Assembly: GCF_014647315.1 (NCBI RefSeq)
Contig: NZ_BMOY01000003.1
Location: forward strand, 53,369 to 117,368
Length of the DNA: 64,000 bases
Direction: 5' to 3'
Source of the DNA: Paenalicyclobacillus cellulosilyticus
GTDB lineage: Bacteria > Bacillota > Bacilli > Alicyclobacillales > Alicyclobacillaceae
Positions 1-8,424 of this stretch are shown here, piece by piece. The notes under the pieces are model-generated. The model was not told the DNA's origin, did not search any database, and saw nothing but the letters and a program-made list of their open reading frames with translations. Position 1 is the stretch's first letter. Each line of letters begins with the position of its first letter. Position numbers and translations under genes: made by a program.

Positions 1-324
1 ATCGATGTCCCGCTCGAGGCTGACCTTTTGAACATGGACGCCGGATACAACCTGCAGGGCCCGCGCCAATTGGCGCGCCTCGACGCGTCGCTCAGCCGCG
101 AGGTCAGCCAGGAGATGCGCCGGGTGGTGGAGAAGTTGTTCCGCCAATACGGTGTCGACCCGATTCCGGTGGCGCGCGCGGCACGGAGCCAGTTTGCGAC
201 GCACGCCGCGTTCGCCGCGTATCCCTGGGAGGCGCGCTTGCGCGACGCGCAGGTCACCGTGCGGGCCGACGTGCACGTGCGCCGTTTCGGCGTGCAAATT
301 GCCCAGGCGGAGTCGCGGGTCTGA
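1..324 (+). CDS. Ger(x)C family spore germination protein, C-terminal fragment
   Basis: The frame is open from the first base of the window and ends with TGA at 322-324, so this is the last ~107 residues of a gene that begins upstream. The segment has the pattern of the GerAC/Ger(x)C C-terminal domain: an amphipathic helix (REVSQEMRRVVEKLF), a 'YGVDPIPVARAARSQF' stretch, and a closing strand ending in V-RRFG. Family members are lipoprotein C subunits of nutrient germinant receptors in the spore inner membrane. The A and B subunits would be expected upstream. Family assignment rests on pattern only; the signal peptide and lipobox are outside the window. Confidence 0.72.
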   Translation: MDVPLEADLLNMDAGYNLQGPRQLARLDASLSREVSQEMRRVVEKLFRQYGVDPIPVARAARSQFATHAAFAAYPWEARLRDAQVTVRADVHVRRFGVQIAQAESRV

Positions 325-358
325 GGGTGCGCAAATCCCCGGAGCGTACCGGACAGCG

Positions 359-1129
359 TCACGTCACCAGTCCGCCGTTCGGGCTGATGACCTGCCCCGT
401 GATGAACGACGCGGACGGTGTGGCGAGGAACAACACCGCCTGTGCCACGTCGTCCGGTTTCCCCAGCCGGCCCACCGGGGTTTGGGCGATGAGCTGCGCC
501 CGTTCGTCTTCGCGCAGATGATCCAACATCTCGGTCGCGACCGCGCCCGGTGCGACCGCGTTGACCGTGATCCCCATCGGCGCCACCTCCTTCGCCAGGG
601 CTTTCGTGAATGCAATCAATCCTCCCTTCGCCGCCGAATACGCCACTTCCATCGCCGCGCCGGTCATGCCCCAAATGGAAGCGATGTGGATGATGCGTCC
701 GTAGCGGTTGCGCAACATGTACGGCATGACCGCCTTGGCACACAGAAACGCACCCGTCAGGTGGGTGGAGAGGACGAGGTTCCAATCGTCGAGGCTCGTC
801 TCATGGAGCAGGCGCCAACATGCCACCCCCGCATTGTGGACGAGAATGTGCGGCGGTCCGAACTGGGTGGCGGCGACCACGAGCCGTTCCACCTCCTCGG
901 GACGTGTGACATCTGCCTGGACGGCGAGCGCCCGGCTCCCCGTCTGCCGGCACTCCGACACGACGCGTTCCGCGTCGGCTGCGGAACGACGGTAGTTGAC
1001 AATGACGGCGGCACCGGCCCGCGCGAGGTGGACGGCGATGGCGCGGCCGATGCCGCGGGCGGCGCCGGTGACGATGGCCACCTGGCCGTACAGCGGCCGC
1101 GTGGTGGAAATGGCGTGCGCGTTGGACAC
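359..1129 (-). CDS. efpI: Short-chain dehydrogenase, probable EF-P 5-aminopentanone reductase
   Basis: A 256-residue classical SDR. The Rossmann glycine motif GAARGIG is at 22-28, NAG at 99-101, and the Ser151/Tyr164/Lys168 catalytic triad is intact. The stretch SIWGMTG...EVAYSAAKG followed by VNAVAPGAVATEM closely matches B. subtilis YmfI (EfpI), which reduces the 5-aminopentanone group on Lys32 of elongation factor P to aminopentanol, helping translation of polyproline. A generic FabG-like role remains possible. The start is GTG at 1129 behind a G-rich Shine-Dalgarno. It is transcribed divergently from namA and convergently to the Ger(x)C gene. In B. subtilis ymfI sits in a different neighbourhood. 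Confidence 0.75.
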   Translation of the reverse strand: MSNAHAISTTRPLYGQVAIVTGAARGIGRAIAVHLARAGAAVIVNYRRSAADAERVVSECRQTGSRALAVQADVTRPEEVERLVVAATQFGPPHILVHNAGVACWRLLHETSLDDWNLVLSTHLTGAFLCAKAVMPYMLRNRYGRIIHIASIWGMTGAAMEVAYSAAKGGLIAFTKALAKEVAPMGITVNAVAPGAVATEMLDHLREDERAQLIAQTPVGRLGKPDDVAQAVLFLATPSASFITGQVISPNGGLVT

Positions 1130-1152
1130 CCTGCATCCCCCCGGTCCCAGAC

Positions 1153-1161
1153 TCAGGCTCC
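1153..1161 (-). promoter_or_regulatory. Candidate extended -10 promoter for efpI
   Basis: Read on the minus strand this is TGG-TACAAT, an extended -10 element, ending about 24 bases upstream of the efpI GTG. No good -35 hexamer is seen at 16-18 bases, as is usual for extended -10 promoters. The leader would be short but still contains the Shine-Dalgarno. Confidence 0.4.
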
Positions 1162-1195
1162 CATTGTACCACAGACAGGCGCGCCGGGTTGGGGA

Positions 1196-1224
1196 CTGTC
1201 ATTTGGTAAGTGAAGTGGTATGAT
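1196..1224 (+). promoter_or_regulatory. Candidate sigma-A promoter for namA
   Basis: CTGTCA at 1196-1201, a 17-base spacer, and TATGAT at 1219-1224 with a TG two bases upstream (extended -10). It lies about 90 bases before the namA start and faces away from efpI. Confidence 0.5.
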
Positions 1225-1312
1225 GGAGGGCGGTGCGGCATGTCCGCCACCTCGACACCCGCCGCGTGGCCGATTGTGGCATCCAGCAACGCAGATGAGA
1301 GGTGACACGAGG

Positions 1313-2335
1313 ATGCCCGGTTTGTTCGATCCCGTCTCCTTTCGGGGCTTGACGTTGAAGAACCGGATCATGGTCTCTCCGATGTGTCAATACCAGGCGG
1401 GTCCGGACGGGGTCGCCACCGACTGGCACTTTGTCCACTATGGGTCGCTGGCGTTGGGCGGCGCCGGGTTGATCATGGTCGAGGCGACCGCCGTGGAGTC
1501 GCGCGGCCGCATCAGCAACCGCGATCTTGGGTTGTACGACGACCGCCACGTGGACGGGCTGCGGCGGATGGTCGCGTTTGTGCACAGCCAAGGGGTGCGC
1601 ATCGGCGTGCAACTTGCGCACGCGGGACGCAAAGCCGACCTTGCGGAGCCCATCGTGGCGCCGTCGGCGGTGCGCTTCAGCGAACGGTATCAGGTGCCGC
1701 ACGCCTTGACGGAAGCCGGGTTGGACGAAGTGGAACAGGCGTTTGCCGCGGCTGCCCGCCGCGCGGTGGCGGCAGGATTCGACGTCATCGAGATCCACGC
1801 CGCGCACGGGTATTTGCTGCACCAGTTCCTGTCGCCCATCAGCAACCTGCGCACCGACGCGTACGGCGGGTCCGCAGCGGGGCGCTTGCGCTTTCCTTTG
1901 CGCGTCGTGCAAGCGGTGCGCCGCGCCATCCCGGACGACATGCCGTTGTTCATCCGGGTCTCGGCATCAGAGTGGGATGATCGGGGATTTACCTTGGACG
2001 AGGTGATTCAGTTCTGCCAGGCGTTTCGCGAAGCGGGCGTCGATCTGGTGGATGTCAGCTCCGGCGGCAACACGCCGTCGCCGCCGCGCGTCTACGCCGG
2101 GTACCAGGTTCCGTTCGCCCAAGCCATCCGCGAGCGGGTGAAGGTGCCGGTGGCGGCGGTGGGCCTGCTGGACCAGCCTGTGCTGGCCGACGCGGTGATC
2201 CAAGAGGGCCGGGCCGATCTCGTCGCCATCGCCCGGGGGTTCCTGCGCGACAAACACTGGGGGCATACCGCGGCGCGGGCACTCGGCCACCCGGTGGACC
2301 CGCCGCGATCGTACCAGCGGGCGTACCTGACGTGA
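1313..2335 (+). CDS. namA: NADPH dehydrogenase, old yellow enzyme family (YqjM-like)
   Basis: A 340-residue FMN-dependent ene-reductase that reduces activated C=C bonds using NADPH, linked to oxidative and electrophile stress in B. subtilis. It aligns along its length with YqjM. SPMCQY near residue 22 carries the Cys (about 25) that tunes FMN; QLAHAGRKA is the thermophilic-like OYE signature; HAAHGYL near residue 163 carries the substrate-binding His pair; the phosphate-binding GRADL...ARGFLRD lies near the C-terminus. The frame extends upstream to 1220, but ATG at 1313 has the Shine-Dalgarno AGAGGTGA seven bases before it and matches the family N-terminus. It precedes bshC, so transcription could continue into the bacillithiol gene. 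Confidence 0.9.
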   Translation: MPGLFDPVSFRGLTLKNRIMVSPMCQYQAGPDGVATDWHFVHYGSLALGGAGLIMVEATAVESRGRISNRDLGLYDDRHVDGLRRMVAFVHSQGVRIGVQLAHAGRKADLAEPIVAPSAVRFSERYQVPHALTEAGLDEVEQAFAAAARRAVAAGFDVIEIHAAHGYLLHQFLSPISNLRTDAYGGSAAGRLRFPLRVVQAVRRAIPDDMPLFIRVSASEWDDRGFTLDEVIQFCQAFREAGVDLVDVSSGGNTPSPPRVYAGYQVPFAQAIRERVKVPVAAVGLLDQPVLADAVIQEGRADLVAIARGFLRDKHWGHTAARALGHPVDPPRSYQRAYLT

Positions 2336-2356
2336 GAGTGAGGAGGGGGCTTCCCT

Positions 2357-3994
2357 TTGCAGTGGCGTGTGCGGACCGAACCGACCGGCAATGCGCTCAC
2401 CGATATGCATGCGGCCTCGTTCGCGAGTGTCGCGCACCTGTACGACGGACAGGACCCCAAGCGGCGGGAGACGTACGCCCGGCGCGCTGAGGAGATTGCC
2501 CCCTGGTTCTCGGCCGCCCATCGGGCGGCGCTCGCCGATGCGGTCTCGGGTTACCTGCGGGAACTGGGCGCCGGGCCGGCTGCTTTGGCGCAAGCCGAGA
2601 AACTGCGCCATCCGGAAGCGGTGGCGGTCGTGACGGGCCAGCAGGCCGGGTTGTTCACCGGGCCGCTGTACTCCCTGTACAAAGCGCTCTCCGCCGTGGG
2701 GCTGGCGGAGCGCCTGGAACAGGAACTCGGCCGGCCGGTGGTGCCGGTGTTCTGGGTGGCCTCCGAGGATCACGACTGGGCGGAAGTCAACCACGCCTAT
2801 GTGATCGACAGCCAAGACGAGGTGTGCCGCATCCGCCTGCGTCCCGATCCGCCGCTGCACCAGATGGTCTATCACACACCGCTCACCGAGGCGATGGTCG
2901 ACGAGGTGTTGTGTGAACTAAGGCGCCGTCTTCCGGCGGGGGAGGAGGCCATCGAAGCGGCGGAGTGGCTGCGTGCGGCTTGGCGGCCGGGGGAGTCGCT
3001 TGCCCCGTGGTTTGCCCGGGTGTTGCTGCATCTTACCGGCGACCGGGGATTGGTGGTGCTCGACCCGTGTCTGCCGCCGTTGCGGCGGCTCATCGGATCG
3101 GTCTGGGTGCAAACCTTGTTGCGATGTGATGACGTCATCGCGGATGTGGACGAAGCGTACGCGGAAGTGGCGCGCGCCGGTTTCCAGCCGAACGTGGTGC
3201 GGGACGTGTCCCACTCGATGCTGTTCTACGTCCACCATGGCCAGCGCTTCGCCCTGGAGCGTGTGCGATCCGGCGTCTTGCGCGCGCGCGGCCTGGGCAT
3301 GGAACAATCGGTGGACGCCTGGGCCAAGCTGGCGGAGGCTGACCCCACCGCCTTCAGCGCCAATGTGCTGTTGCGGCCGGTGGTGCAAGACCATCTCATA
3401 CCCACCCTGGCGTATGTCGGCGGCCCGGCGGAGATTGCGTATCACACGCTGGCGCGCGGCGTGTTCCACGCGCACGGGCGGCGCCTGCCTCCCTTGCTGC
3501 ACCGGCAGCGGATGGTGCTCTTGCCGCCGACGGTGGTGCGGAACGCGCGCAAACTCGGCCTTCGCTTGGACCGTTTGTTGGAACCGCGGGACCTGGTCGC
3601 GCCGGCGTTGGCCGACCTGGGTTTGCGGGACGTGACGGAGGCGCTGGCGCGCATGCGCCGGGAGACGGAAGCGCGCTGGCAGCGCTTTGGCGAGGCGTTC
3701 GCTCATCTCGGGCCGCAGATGCGCGATATGGCGGCGCATCAGATGCGCAGCGAGTTGTACCTGGTCAACCGCATGGAAAGCCGGAGCGCTCGCCTCATCC
3801 AACAGCGCCACGACGCGTATCTGCGGCAGTACCGGCACATCGAGCGTTGGCTGTGGACGGACGGACAACCGCAGGAGCGCCGGTTGTGTCCGGTGGCGGT
3901 CTGGGCGCGGTACGGCCTGCGTTCATTGACCGGGTTGCCGGCATGGGGAGATTACGACCTGCCCTGTCCCGTCTATGAAGTGGAGTTGCCGTGA
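2357..3994 (+). CDS. bshC: Bacillithiol biosynthesis protein BshC (putative cysteine ligase)
   Basis: A 545-residue BshC/YllA homologue that is thought to add cysteine to glucosaminyl-malate, the last step of bacillithiol synthesis. Hallmarks seen: VTGQQAGLFTGPLYSLYKA around residue 93, FWVASEDHDWAEVNH around 135, and SANVLLRPVVQD with LAYVGGPAEIAYH in the middle. TTG at 2357 is chosen because AGGAGGGGG lies seven bases upstream. The position directly before mraZ is the same as B. subtilis yllA. A strong terminator follows, so it is separated from the dcw transcript. Confidence 0.93.
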   Translation: MQWRVRTEPTGNALTDMHAASFASVAHLYDGQDPKRRETYARRAEEIAPWFSAAHRAALADAVSGYLRELGAGPAALAQAEKLRHPEAVAVVTGQQAGLFTGPLYSLYKALSAVGLAERLEQELGRPVVPVFWVASEDHDWAEVNHAYVIDSQDEVCRIRLRPDPPLHQMVYHTPLTEAMVDEVLCELRRRLPAGEEAIEAAEWLRAAWRPGESLAPWFARVLLHLTGDRGLVVLDPCLPPLRRLIGSVWVQTLLRCDDVIADVDEAYAEVARAGFQPNVVRDVSHSMLFYVHHGQRFALERVRSGVLRARGLGMEQSVDAWAKLAEADPTAFSANVLLRPVVQDHLIPTLAYVGGPAEIAYHTLARGVFHAHGRRLPPLLHRQRMVLLPPTVVRNARKLGLRLDRLLEPRDLVAPALADLGLRDVTEALARMRRETEARWQRFGEAFAHLGPQMRDMAAHQMRSELYLVNRMESRSARLIQQRHDAYLRQYRHIERWLWTDGQPQERRLCPVAVWARYGLRSLTGLPAWGDYDLPCPVYEVELP

Positions 3995-4052
3995 TGAACC
4001 GGCCGGATGCATGCCATCGCCCAGCCGGTGGCATGGGACGCGAAGGCGGACG

Positions 4053-4099
4053 GCGCCGGCCTGAACCCCGCCTTGCGGGTTCAGGCCGGCGCATTTTTT
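4053..4099 (+). terminator. Rho-independent terminator after bshC
   Basis: A perfect 16-bp stem (arms 4053-4068 and 4077-4092) with an 8-base loop, followed by ATTTTTTTG-like T tract at 4093-4099. It isolates bshC from mraZ, so mraZ must have its own promoter between here and 4220. Confidence 0.93.
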
Positions 4100-4170
4100 G
4101 TGACAAGTGGCAGGAACATGGTCCCCCGGAGCAGGAGTTTGCCCATGCGGCGCGAATTGTAAGTCACGTG

Positions 4171-4203
4171 GTGGAAAGTGGTGTGAAGTGGGGGAAAGTG
4201 GGG
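4171..4203 (+). promoter_or_regulatory. MraZ operator: three 10-bp direct repeats
   Basis: Three exactly consecutive 10-mers, gtggaaagtg (4171), gtgtgaagtg (4181) and ggggaaagtg (4191), followed by GGG. MraZ proteins are known to bind tandem AAAGTG/TGGG-type repeats spaced by about one helical turn and repress the dcw promoter. The spacing and sequence here fit that, implying autorepression. The repeats end 17 bases before the mraZ ATG. No convincing -35/-10 pair was found nearby. Confidence 0.8.
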
Positions 4204-4219
4204 CAGGGGGTGAGGCCGC

Positions 4220-4651
4220 ATGTTCATGGGGGAGTACCAGCACGCCCTCGACGACAAAGGCCGCCTCACCATTCCGGCCCGCTTTCGGGATGGCCTCGGT
4301 GCCACGTTTGTGATGACGCGCGGCCTTGACCCCTGCCTGTTCGTATACCCGCTGCCGGAGTGGCAGACGCTAGCGGCCAAGTTGAAGCAGCTGCCGTTGA
4401 CCCGCGCGGATGCGCGCGCATTCGTCCGGTTCTTCTTTTCCGGCGCGACGGAGTGCGAGCTGGATCGGCAGGGGCGTGTGCTCATCCCGCCCGGTCTGCG
4501 GGAGTACGCCCAGCTGGAAAAAGAGTGTGTCGTGCTCGGGGTGTCGAACCGGGTCGAAATCTGGAGCCAGCGCTTATGGGCTTCCCAACAGGCGGAGGCT
4601 GCCGCCAACTTCGCCGCCCTCGCCGAGGGCTTGGTCGATCTTGATCTGTGA
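4220..4651 (+). CDS. mraZ: Transcriptional regulator MraZ
   Basis: 143 residues, two AbrB-like MraZ modules. [16 protein letters not shown] (1-16) and [16 protein letters not shown] (about 76-91) are the two DNA-contact repeats, each with the conserved D/E-x-K/Q-G-R. MraZ is a ring-forming DNA-binding protein that controls the division and cell-wall cluster. It heads the cluster as in most bacteria, 17 bases behind its probable operator. Shine-Dalgarno GGGGGTGAGG lies before ATG. Confidence 0.96.
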   Translation: MFMGEYQHALDDKGRLTIPARFRDGLGATFVMTRGLDPCLFVYPLPEWQTLAAKLKQLPLTRADARAFVRFFFSGATECELDRQGRVLIPPGLREYAQLEKECVVLGVSNRVEIWSQRLWASQQAEAAANFAALAEGLVDLDL

Positions 4652-4671
4652 TGAAGGAGCGATGACGGGGC

Positions 4672-5646
4672 GTGTCATCCTTCGCGCACACGAGCGTGCT
4701 GTTGGCGGAGACCATCGCGGGCATCGCGCCGCGCGACGGCGGCACCTACATCGACTGCACCCTCGGCGGCGGGGGGCACAGCGAGCGCCTGCTCGAGGCG
4801 AGCGCCCCGTCCGGGCGGTTGTTGGCCATCGATCTCGATGCCACCGCCATCACCCACGCCCGGCAGCGCCTCGCCCGCTTCGGAAACCGCGTGACGTTCG
4901 TGCAGGGCAACTTTCGCCTGGTGGCAGCGTACGCGGCCGCTGCGGGATTTGTCCCGGCGGACGGGATCGTCTTCGATCTCGGCGTCTCCTCGCCCCAGTT
5001 CGACGAGCCGGAGCGGGGGTTCAGCTACCGCTTCGACGCCCCGCTCGACATGCGGATGGACCCGCGGCAACCGGTGACCGCGGCTGAATTGGTGCAGACG
5101 CTGCCGGAAACGGAACTGGCGCGCATATTTGCAGAGTACGGCGAGGAGCGGTTCGCACGCCGGATTGCCCGCGCCATTGTGGTCCGGCGGCAACGCCGGC
5201 CCATCACGACGACCGGCGAGTTGGCGGAGTTGATTAAGTCGGTCGTGCCCGCTCCGGCCCGCCGCAGCGGGCCGCACCCGGCGCGGCGCGTGTTTCAAGC
5301 CTTGCGGATTGCGGTCAACGACGAACTCGGAGCGCTCCGCGAGGCGTTGTCCGGCGCGTTTTCCATTTTGGCGCCGGGCGGCCGGATGGCCGTCATCTCG
5401 TTTCACTCGCTGGAGGACCGGATGGTCAAGCAGGCGTTTGCGTCGTGGTGCCAGGGTTGCGTCTGCCCGCCGGACTTTCCCGTCTGCCGGTGCGGCCGAA
5501 CGCCGCAAGCCCGATGGGTGGTACGCCGGCCTGTGACGCCGACGCCGGCGGAGGTGGCAGCCAATCCGCGTGCCCGCTCGGCGAAGTTGCGGATTGTGGA
5601 AAAGCTGACGGCCAGCCCGCCACCGGCCCAAGGTGACGTTGGCTAG
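4672..5646 (+). CDS. rsmH: 16S rRNA (cytosine1402-N4)-methyltransferase
   Basis: 324 residues, SAM-dependent methyltransferase that N4-methylates C1402 in the decoding site of 16S rRNA. Seen: HTSVLLAETI at the N-terminus, the SAM-binding DCTLGGGGHS near residue 24-33, GIVFDLGVSSPQFDEPERGFSYR, MRMDPRQP, and HPARRVFQALRIAVNDEL. The GTG at 4672 is in the right frame; AAGGAG lies 12 bases upstream, slightly long. A nearby ATG at 4662 is out of frame. Second gene of the dcw operon. Confidence 0.95.
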   Translation: MSSFAHTSVLLAETIAGIAPRDGGTYIDCTLGGGGHSERLLEASAPSGRLLAIDLDATAITHARQRLARFGNRVTFVQGNFRLVAAYAAAAGFVPADGIVFDLGVSSPQFDEPERGFSYRFDAPLDMRMDPRQPVTAAELVQTLPETELARIFAEYGEERFARRIARAIVVRRQRRPITTTGELAELIKSVVPAPARRSGPHPARRVFQALRIAVNDELGALREALSGAFSILAPGGRMAVISFHSLEDRMVKQAFASWCQGCVCPPDFPVCRCGRTPQARWVVRRPVTPTPAEVAANPRARSAKLRIVEKLTASPPPAQGDVG

Positions 5647-5661
5647 AGAGGGGTTTTGGAC

Positions 5662-6039
5662 ATGCTTGCGACCAGACCGCGCTGGACCGAAGGGACAGCG
5701 GCGGAACGCGCTGTGGACATCGCGCCGCAAAGGCGCAGCCAATCCCAGACGGAACCAGAGCGGCGTTTCGGCCGTGTGTCGATGTTCTTGTGCATCGGCG
5801 GGGCGACGGCGGCGCTTTGGTTTCTCGCCGTCAACGGCGCGCGCATCGACGCGCTGAACGACCACATCGCGGCGCTGAAGGCGCAAAAGGCAAATCTGGC
5901 GGCGGTCAACGCGGCCCTCACCGCCCAGGCGGACACGCTCGCCCAGCCGTCGCGCATCCTCGATGTGGCCATGCATCGCCTGCACATGCACTACGCGACG
6001 CCCATCGCCATTCAGGCGGGCACGCATGCGGCCCGCTGA
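5662..6039 (+). CDS. ftsL: Cell division protein FtsL
   Basis: 125 residues. A basic, glutamine-rich cytoplasmic N-terminus is followed by one membrane segment (MFLCIGGATAALWFLAV, about residues 40-56) and an extracytoplasmic heptad-like coiled coil (ALNDHIAALKAQKANLAAVN). This is the layout of FtsL, which forms the FtsL-DivIC-DivIB complex with the septal synthase. The sequence is poorly conserved and the call relies partly on position between rsmH and pbpB. ATG 5662 follows GAGAGGGG by 8 bases; TTG 5656 is an alternative two codons earlier. Confidence 0.85.
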   Translation: MLATRPRWTEGTAAERAVDIAPQRRSQSQTEPERRFGRVSMFLCIGGATAALWFLAVNGARIDALNDHIAALKAQKANLAAVNAALTAQADTLAQPSRILDVAMHRLHMHYATPIAIQAGTHAAR

Positions 6040-6057
6040 CGAGGCGGTGACCCGTCG

Positions 6058-8268
6058 GTGAAGCGCGGACAGGTGATTCGCGCGGCGCGGCCGAGCCGCC
6101 ACCGCGGGCGCGTGCGCTTGCTGCAAGGCGCGCTCTTGCTCGGTTTCGCGGCCGTCGTCGCGCGCCTGATCCAGGTGCAGTACGCGTTCGGGCCGGTGTT
6201 GTTGACCCACGCGCGCGAGGCGGAGACAGCGACCGACGTCCTGCTCGCCCCACGCGGGGCCATCCTGGACGCGGCAGGTCATCCGCTTGCCTACGACATC
6301 CCCGCGTTCATGCTCGACATCAAGTCGGGCGCGTTTCCCGACAAGCTGGCGTTGGCAGAGCGGCTCGCGCCTGCGCTCGGCGTGGCGCCGAAAGACCTCG
6401 TCCCGTTGCTGAGCACGCCGTACGCCTGGGTGCGTTGGCCGCATCCGGTGTTGGAGCCGGTGAAGGCAAAGGTCCTCGCGTCGCTCAAGGGCTGGCGTGA
6501 CGGTGAGGGGCATTTGGCGGAACAGGACGTGACGTTCACGCCCACCGAGCAGCGGTTCTATCCGAACGGCTCCTTCGCAGCCAACGTGATTGGCTACGTG
6601 AATGCGGACGGCCGCGGTGCAGGCGGGATTGAAGCGGAATACGACCGGTACCTCGCGGGCCGCAACGGGTTGTATACGTACACGCGCGACGGGGACGGCT
6701 TTCCCATTGCGTCGAGCGTGCGGATCCTTGCGCCGGCGGAGCCGGGCAAGGACGTGCAATTGACCATTGATCCCGTCATCCAAGGATTCGTGGAATACGA
6801 GATGGACGAGTTGGTGCGCAAGTATCATCCTGCCCACGCCGCCATCATCGTCACGAATCCGAACACGGGGGCCGTCCTCGGCATGGCGAGCCGGCCGACG
6901 TTCGATCCGAACCGCTACGCGGCCGCGAACCCGGTGGCGCTGTCGAACAACTGGGCGGTCAACACCGCGTTCGAACCCGGTTCGACGTTCAAGGTCCTCA
7001 CCCTGGCGGCGGCGCTCGCCACCCACACCATTTCTCTCAACGAGACGTTCCAGTCGGGTCACATGACGGTGCTCGGCCATCGCATCAATGACTGGAACTA
7101 TACCGGTTGGGGCGTCATTAACTTCCAGCAGGCACTGGAATATTCGAGCAACGTGGGGTTTGCGACCATCGCCCTGCGGCTCGGTTGGAACAACCTGCTC
7201 CATTACATGAAGGTGTTCGGGTACCTGGACAAGACCGGGATTGACCTGCCGGCGGAGGCGAGTTCGCTCGTCTTTCCGCCGCAAGAGCGGGGTTTGGTCC
7301 AACTGGCCACCTCCGGGTTCGGGCAGGGCATCGCCGTCACGCCGATGCAACAGGTGGCGGCCATCGGCGCCATTGCGAACGGCGGACGGCTGATGCGGCC
7401 GTACGTGATGCAAAAGGTGATCGATCCGAAGACGGGCAGGGTGGTGGCGGAGAACCGGCCGACGGTGGTCAATCCGCAGGTGGTGCCGCCCGACGTCATC
7501 CGCGCGTTGCAAAAGACGCTTGTCCTCGACGTGTCGGACGGGATCGACAAGACCGGGTACCTGCCCGGGTACGACGTGGCGGGCAAGACCGGCACGGCCA
7601 ACGTGGTCGATCCGAAGACCGGAACGTATTATAAGGACCGTTTCATCGTCTCGTTCATCGGCTACGCCCCCGGCTGGGACCCGAAGGTGGAGGTGTTTGT
7701 GACCGTCTATTGGCCGAAGACGGCGGCGTGGAACGAATGGGGCAGCACCATTGCCACGCCGGTGGCGAGAAAGCTGCTCCAGGAGTGTCTGCAGTACTAC
7801 CGCATCCCGCCGCGGGGCAAAGCGGGCGTGGCAGCGGCGACACCTGCGGGCAGCGCGATCAAGTACGTGCAGACACCGAACCTCGTCGGGCAGAGCACGA
7901 GCGCCGCGCAGGCGGTCGGCAAACGCCTCGGGCTCGCGGTGGAACCCATCGACGGGCCCGGGACGGTGATCCGGCAGTGGCCGGCGCCCGGCGTCGAGGT
8001 GGAACAGGGCAGCAAGATGTACGTGGCGACGGCGGACGGTCCGGGGCACCGCCTGCTGATGCCCGACCTGACCGGACTGTCGATGCGGGACGCGGCAAAC
8101 GTCTTGGCGACCATCGGCGTGCGGCTTGCTGCGCACGGCCAAGGCTTCGCCGTGCAACAGGCGGTCGCACCCGGTGCGGTGGTGTCGCCCGGTGAGACGG
8201 TGGCCGTGACGTTTGCGCCGTTTGCGCCCGCGCAAACCGGTCAAACCAAGGGGAAGGGCCACGGTTGA
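6058..8268 (+). CDS. pbpB: Septal penicillin-binding protein 2B with two PASTA domains
   Basis: 736 residues. One N-terminal membrane anchor (about 21-42), a PBP dimerisation domain (about 55-215), a transpeptidase domain with active-site Ser309 (STFK), the S-S-N triad at 363-365 and Lys510 (KTGTA), and two C-terminal PASTA domains (about 600-660 and 665-725). It is the class B PBP (FtsI/PBP2B) that cross-links septal peptidoglycan. It follows ftsL by 18 bases and precedes spoVD, the usual Bacillus order. The start is GTG at 6058. Confidence 0.92.
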   Translation: MKRGQVIRAARPSRHRGRVRLLQGALLLGFAAVVARLIQVQYAFGPVLLTHAREAETATDVLLAPRGAILDAAGHPLAYDIPAFMLDIKSGAFPDKLALAERLAPALGVAPKDLVPLLSTPYAWVRWPHPVLEPVKAKVLASLKGWRDGEGHLAEQDVTFTPTEQRFYPNGSFAANVIGYVNADGRGAGGIEAEYDRYLAGRNGLYTYTRDGDGFPIASSVRILAPAEPGKDVQLTIDPVIQGFVEYEMDELVRKYHPAHAAIIVTNPNTGAVLGMASRPTFDPNRYAAANPVALSNNWAVNTAFEPGSTFKVLTLAAALATHTISLNETFQSGHMTVLGHRINDWNYTGWGVINFQQALEYSSNVGFATIALRLGWNNLLHYMKVFGYLDKTGIDLPAEASSLVFPPQERGLVQLATSGFGQGIAVTPMQQVAAIGAIANGGRLMRPYVMQKVIDPKTGRVVAENRPTVVNPQVVPPDVIRALQKTLVLDVSDGIDKTGYLPGYDVAGKTGTANVVDPKTGTYYKDRFIVSFIGYAPGWDPKVEVFVTVYWPKTAAWNEWGSTIATPVARKLLQECLQYYRIPPRGKAGVAAATPAGSAIKYVQTPNLVGQSTSAAQAVGKRLGLAVEPIDGPGTVIRQWPAPGVEVEQGSKMYVATADGPGHRLLMPDLTGLSMRDAANVLATIGVRLAAHGQGFAVQQAVAPGAVVSPGETVAVTFAPFAPAQTGQTKGKGHG

Positions 8269-8282
8269 CCGCAGAAGCGGTC

Positions 8283-8318
8283 GCGCGGCTTTTTGGCGCA
8301 GCGCGGCTTTTTGGCGCA
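8283..8318 (+). repeat. Tandem 18-bp duplication between pbpB and spoVD
   Basis: Two identical adjacent copies of gcgcggctttttggcgca (8283-8300 and 8301-8318) in the gap between the two PBP genes. It does not belong to an identifiable gene. Simple slippage duplication is the likely origin. Confidence 0.85.
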
Positions 8319-8424
8319 GCACAGCGCGCTTGGCCCCGTGCGCGGCCCGCTCAGTCTACGCGGGACGCCCGTTGCATAGGATGGTCCTGGACAGGGATGG
8401 ACAACGGGCGTGGAGGCGAGAGCG

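Noticed and set aside
4675..8322. A 1215-codon open frame on the minus strand opposite rsmH-ftsL-pbpB
   Set aside because: It mirrors three conserved plus-strand genes; GC-rich codon structure keeps the opposite frame open, and the translation is His/Arg-rich with no family features.
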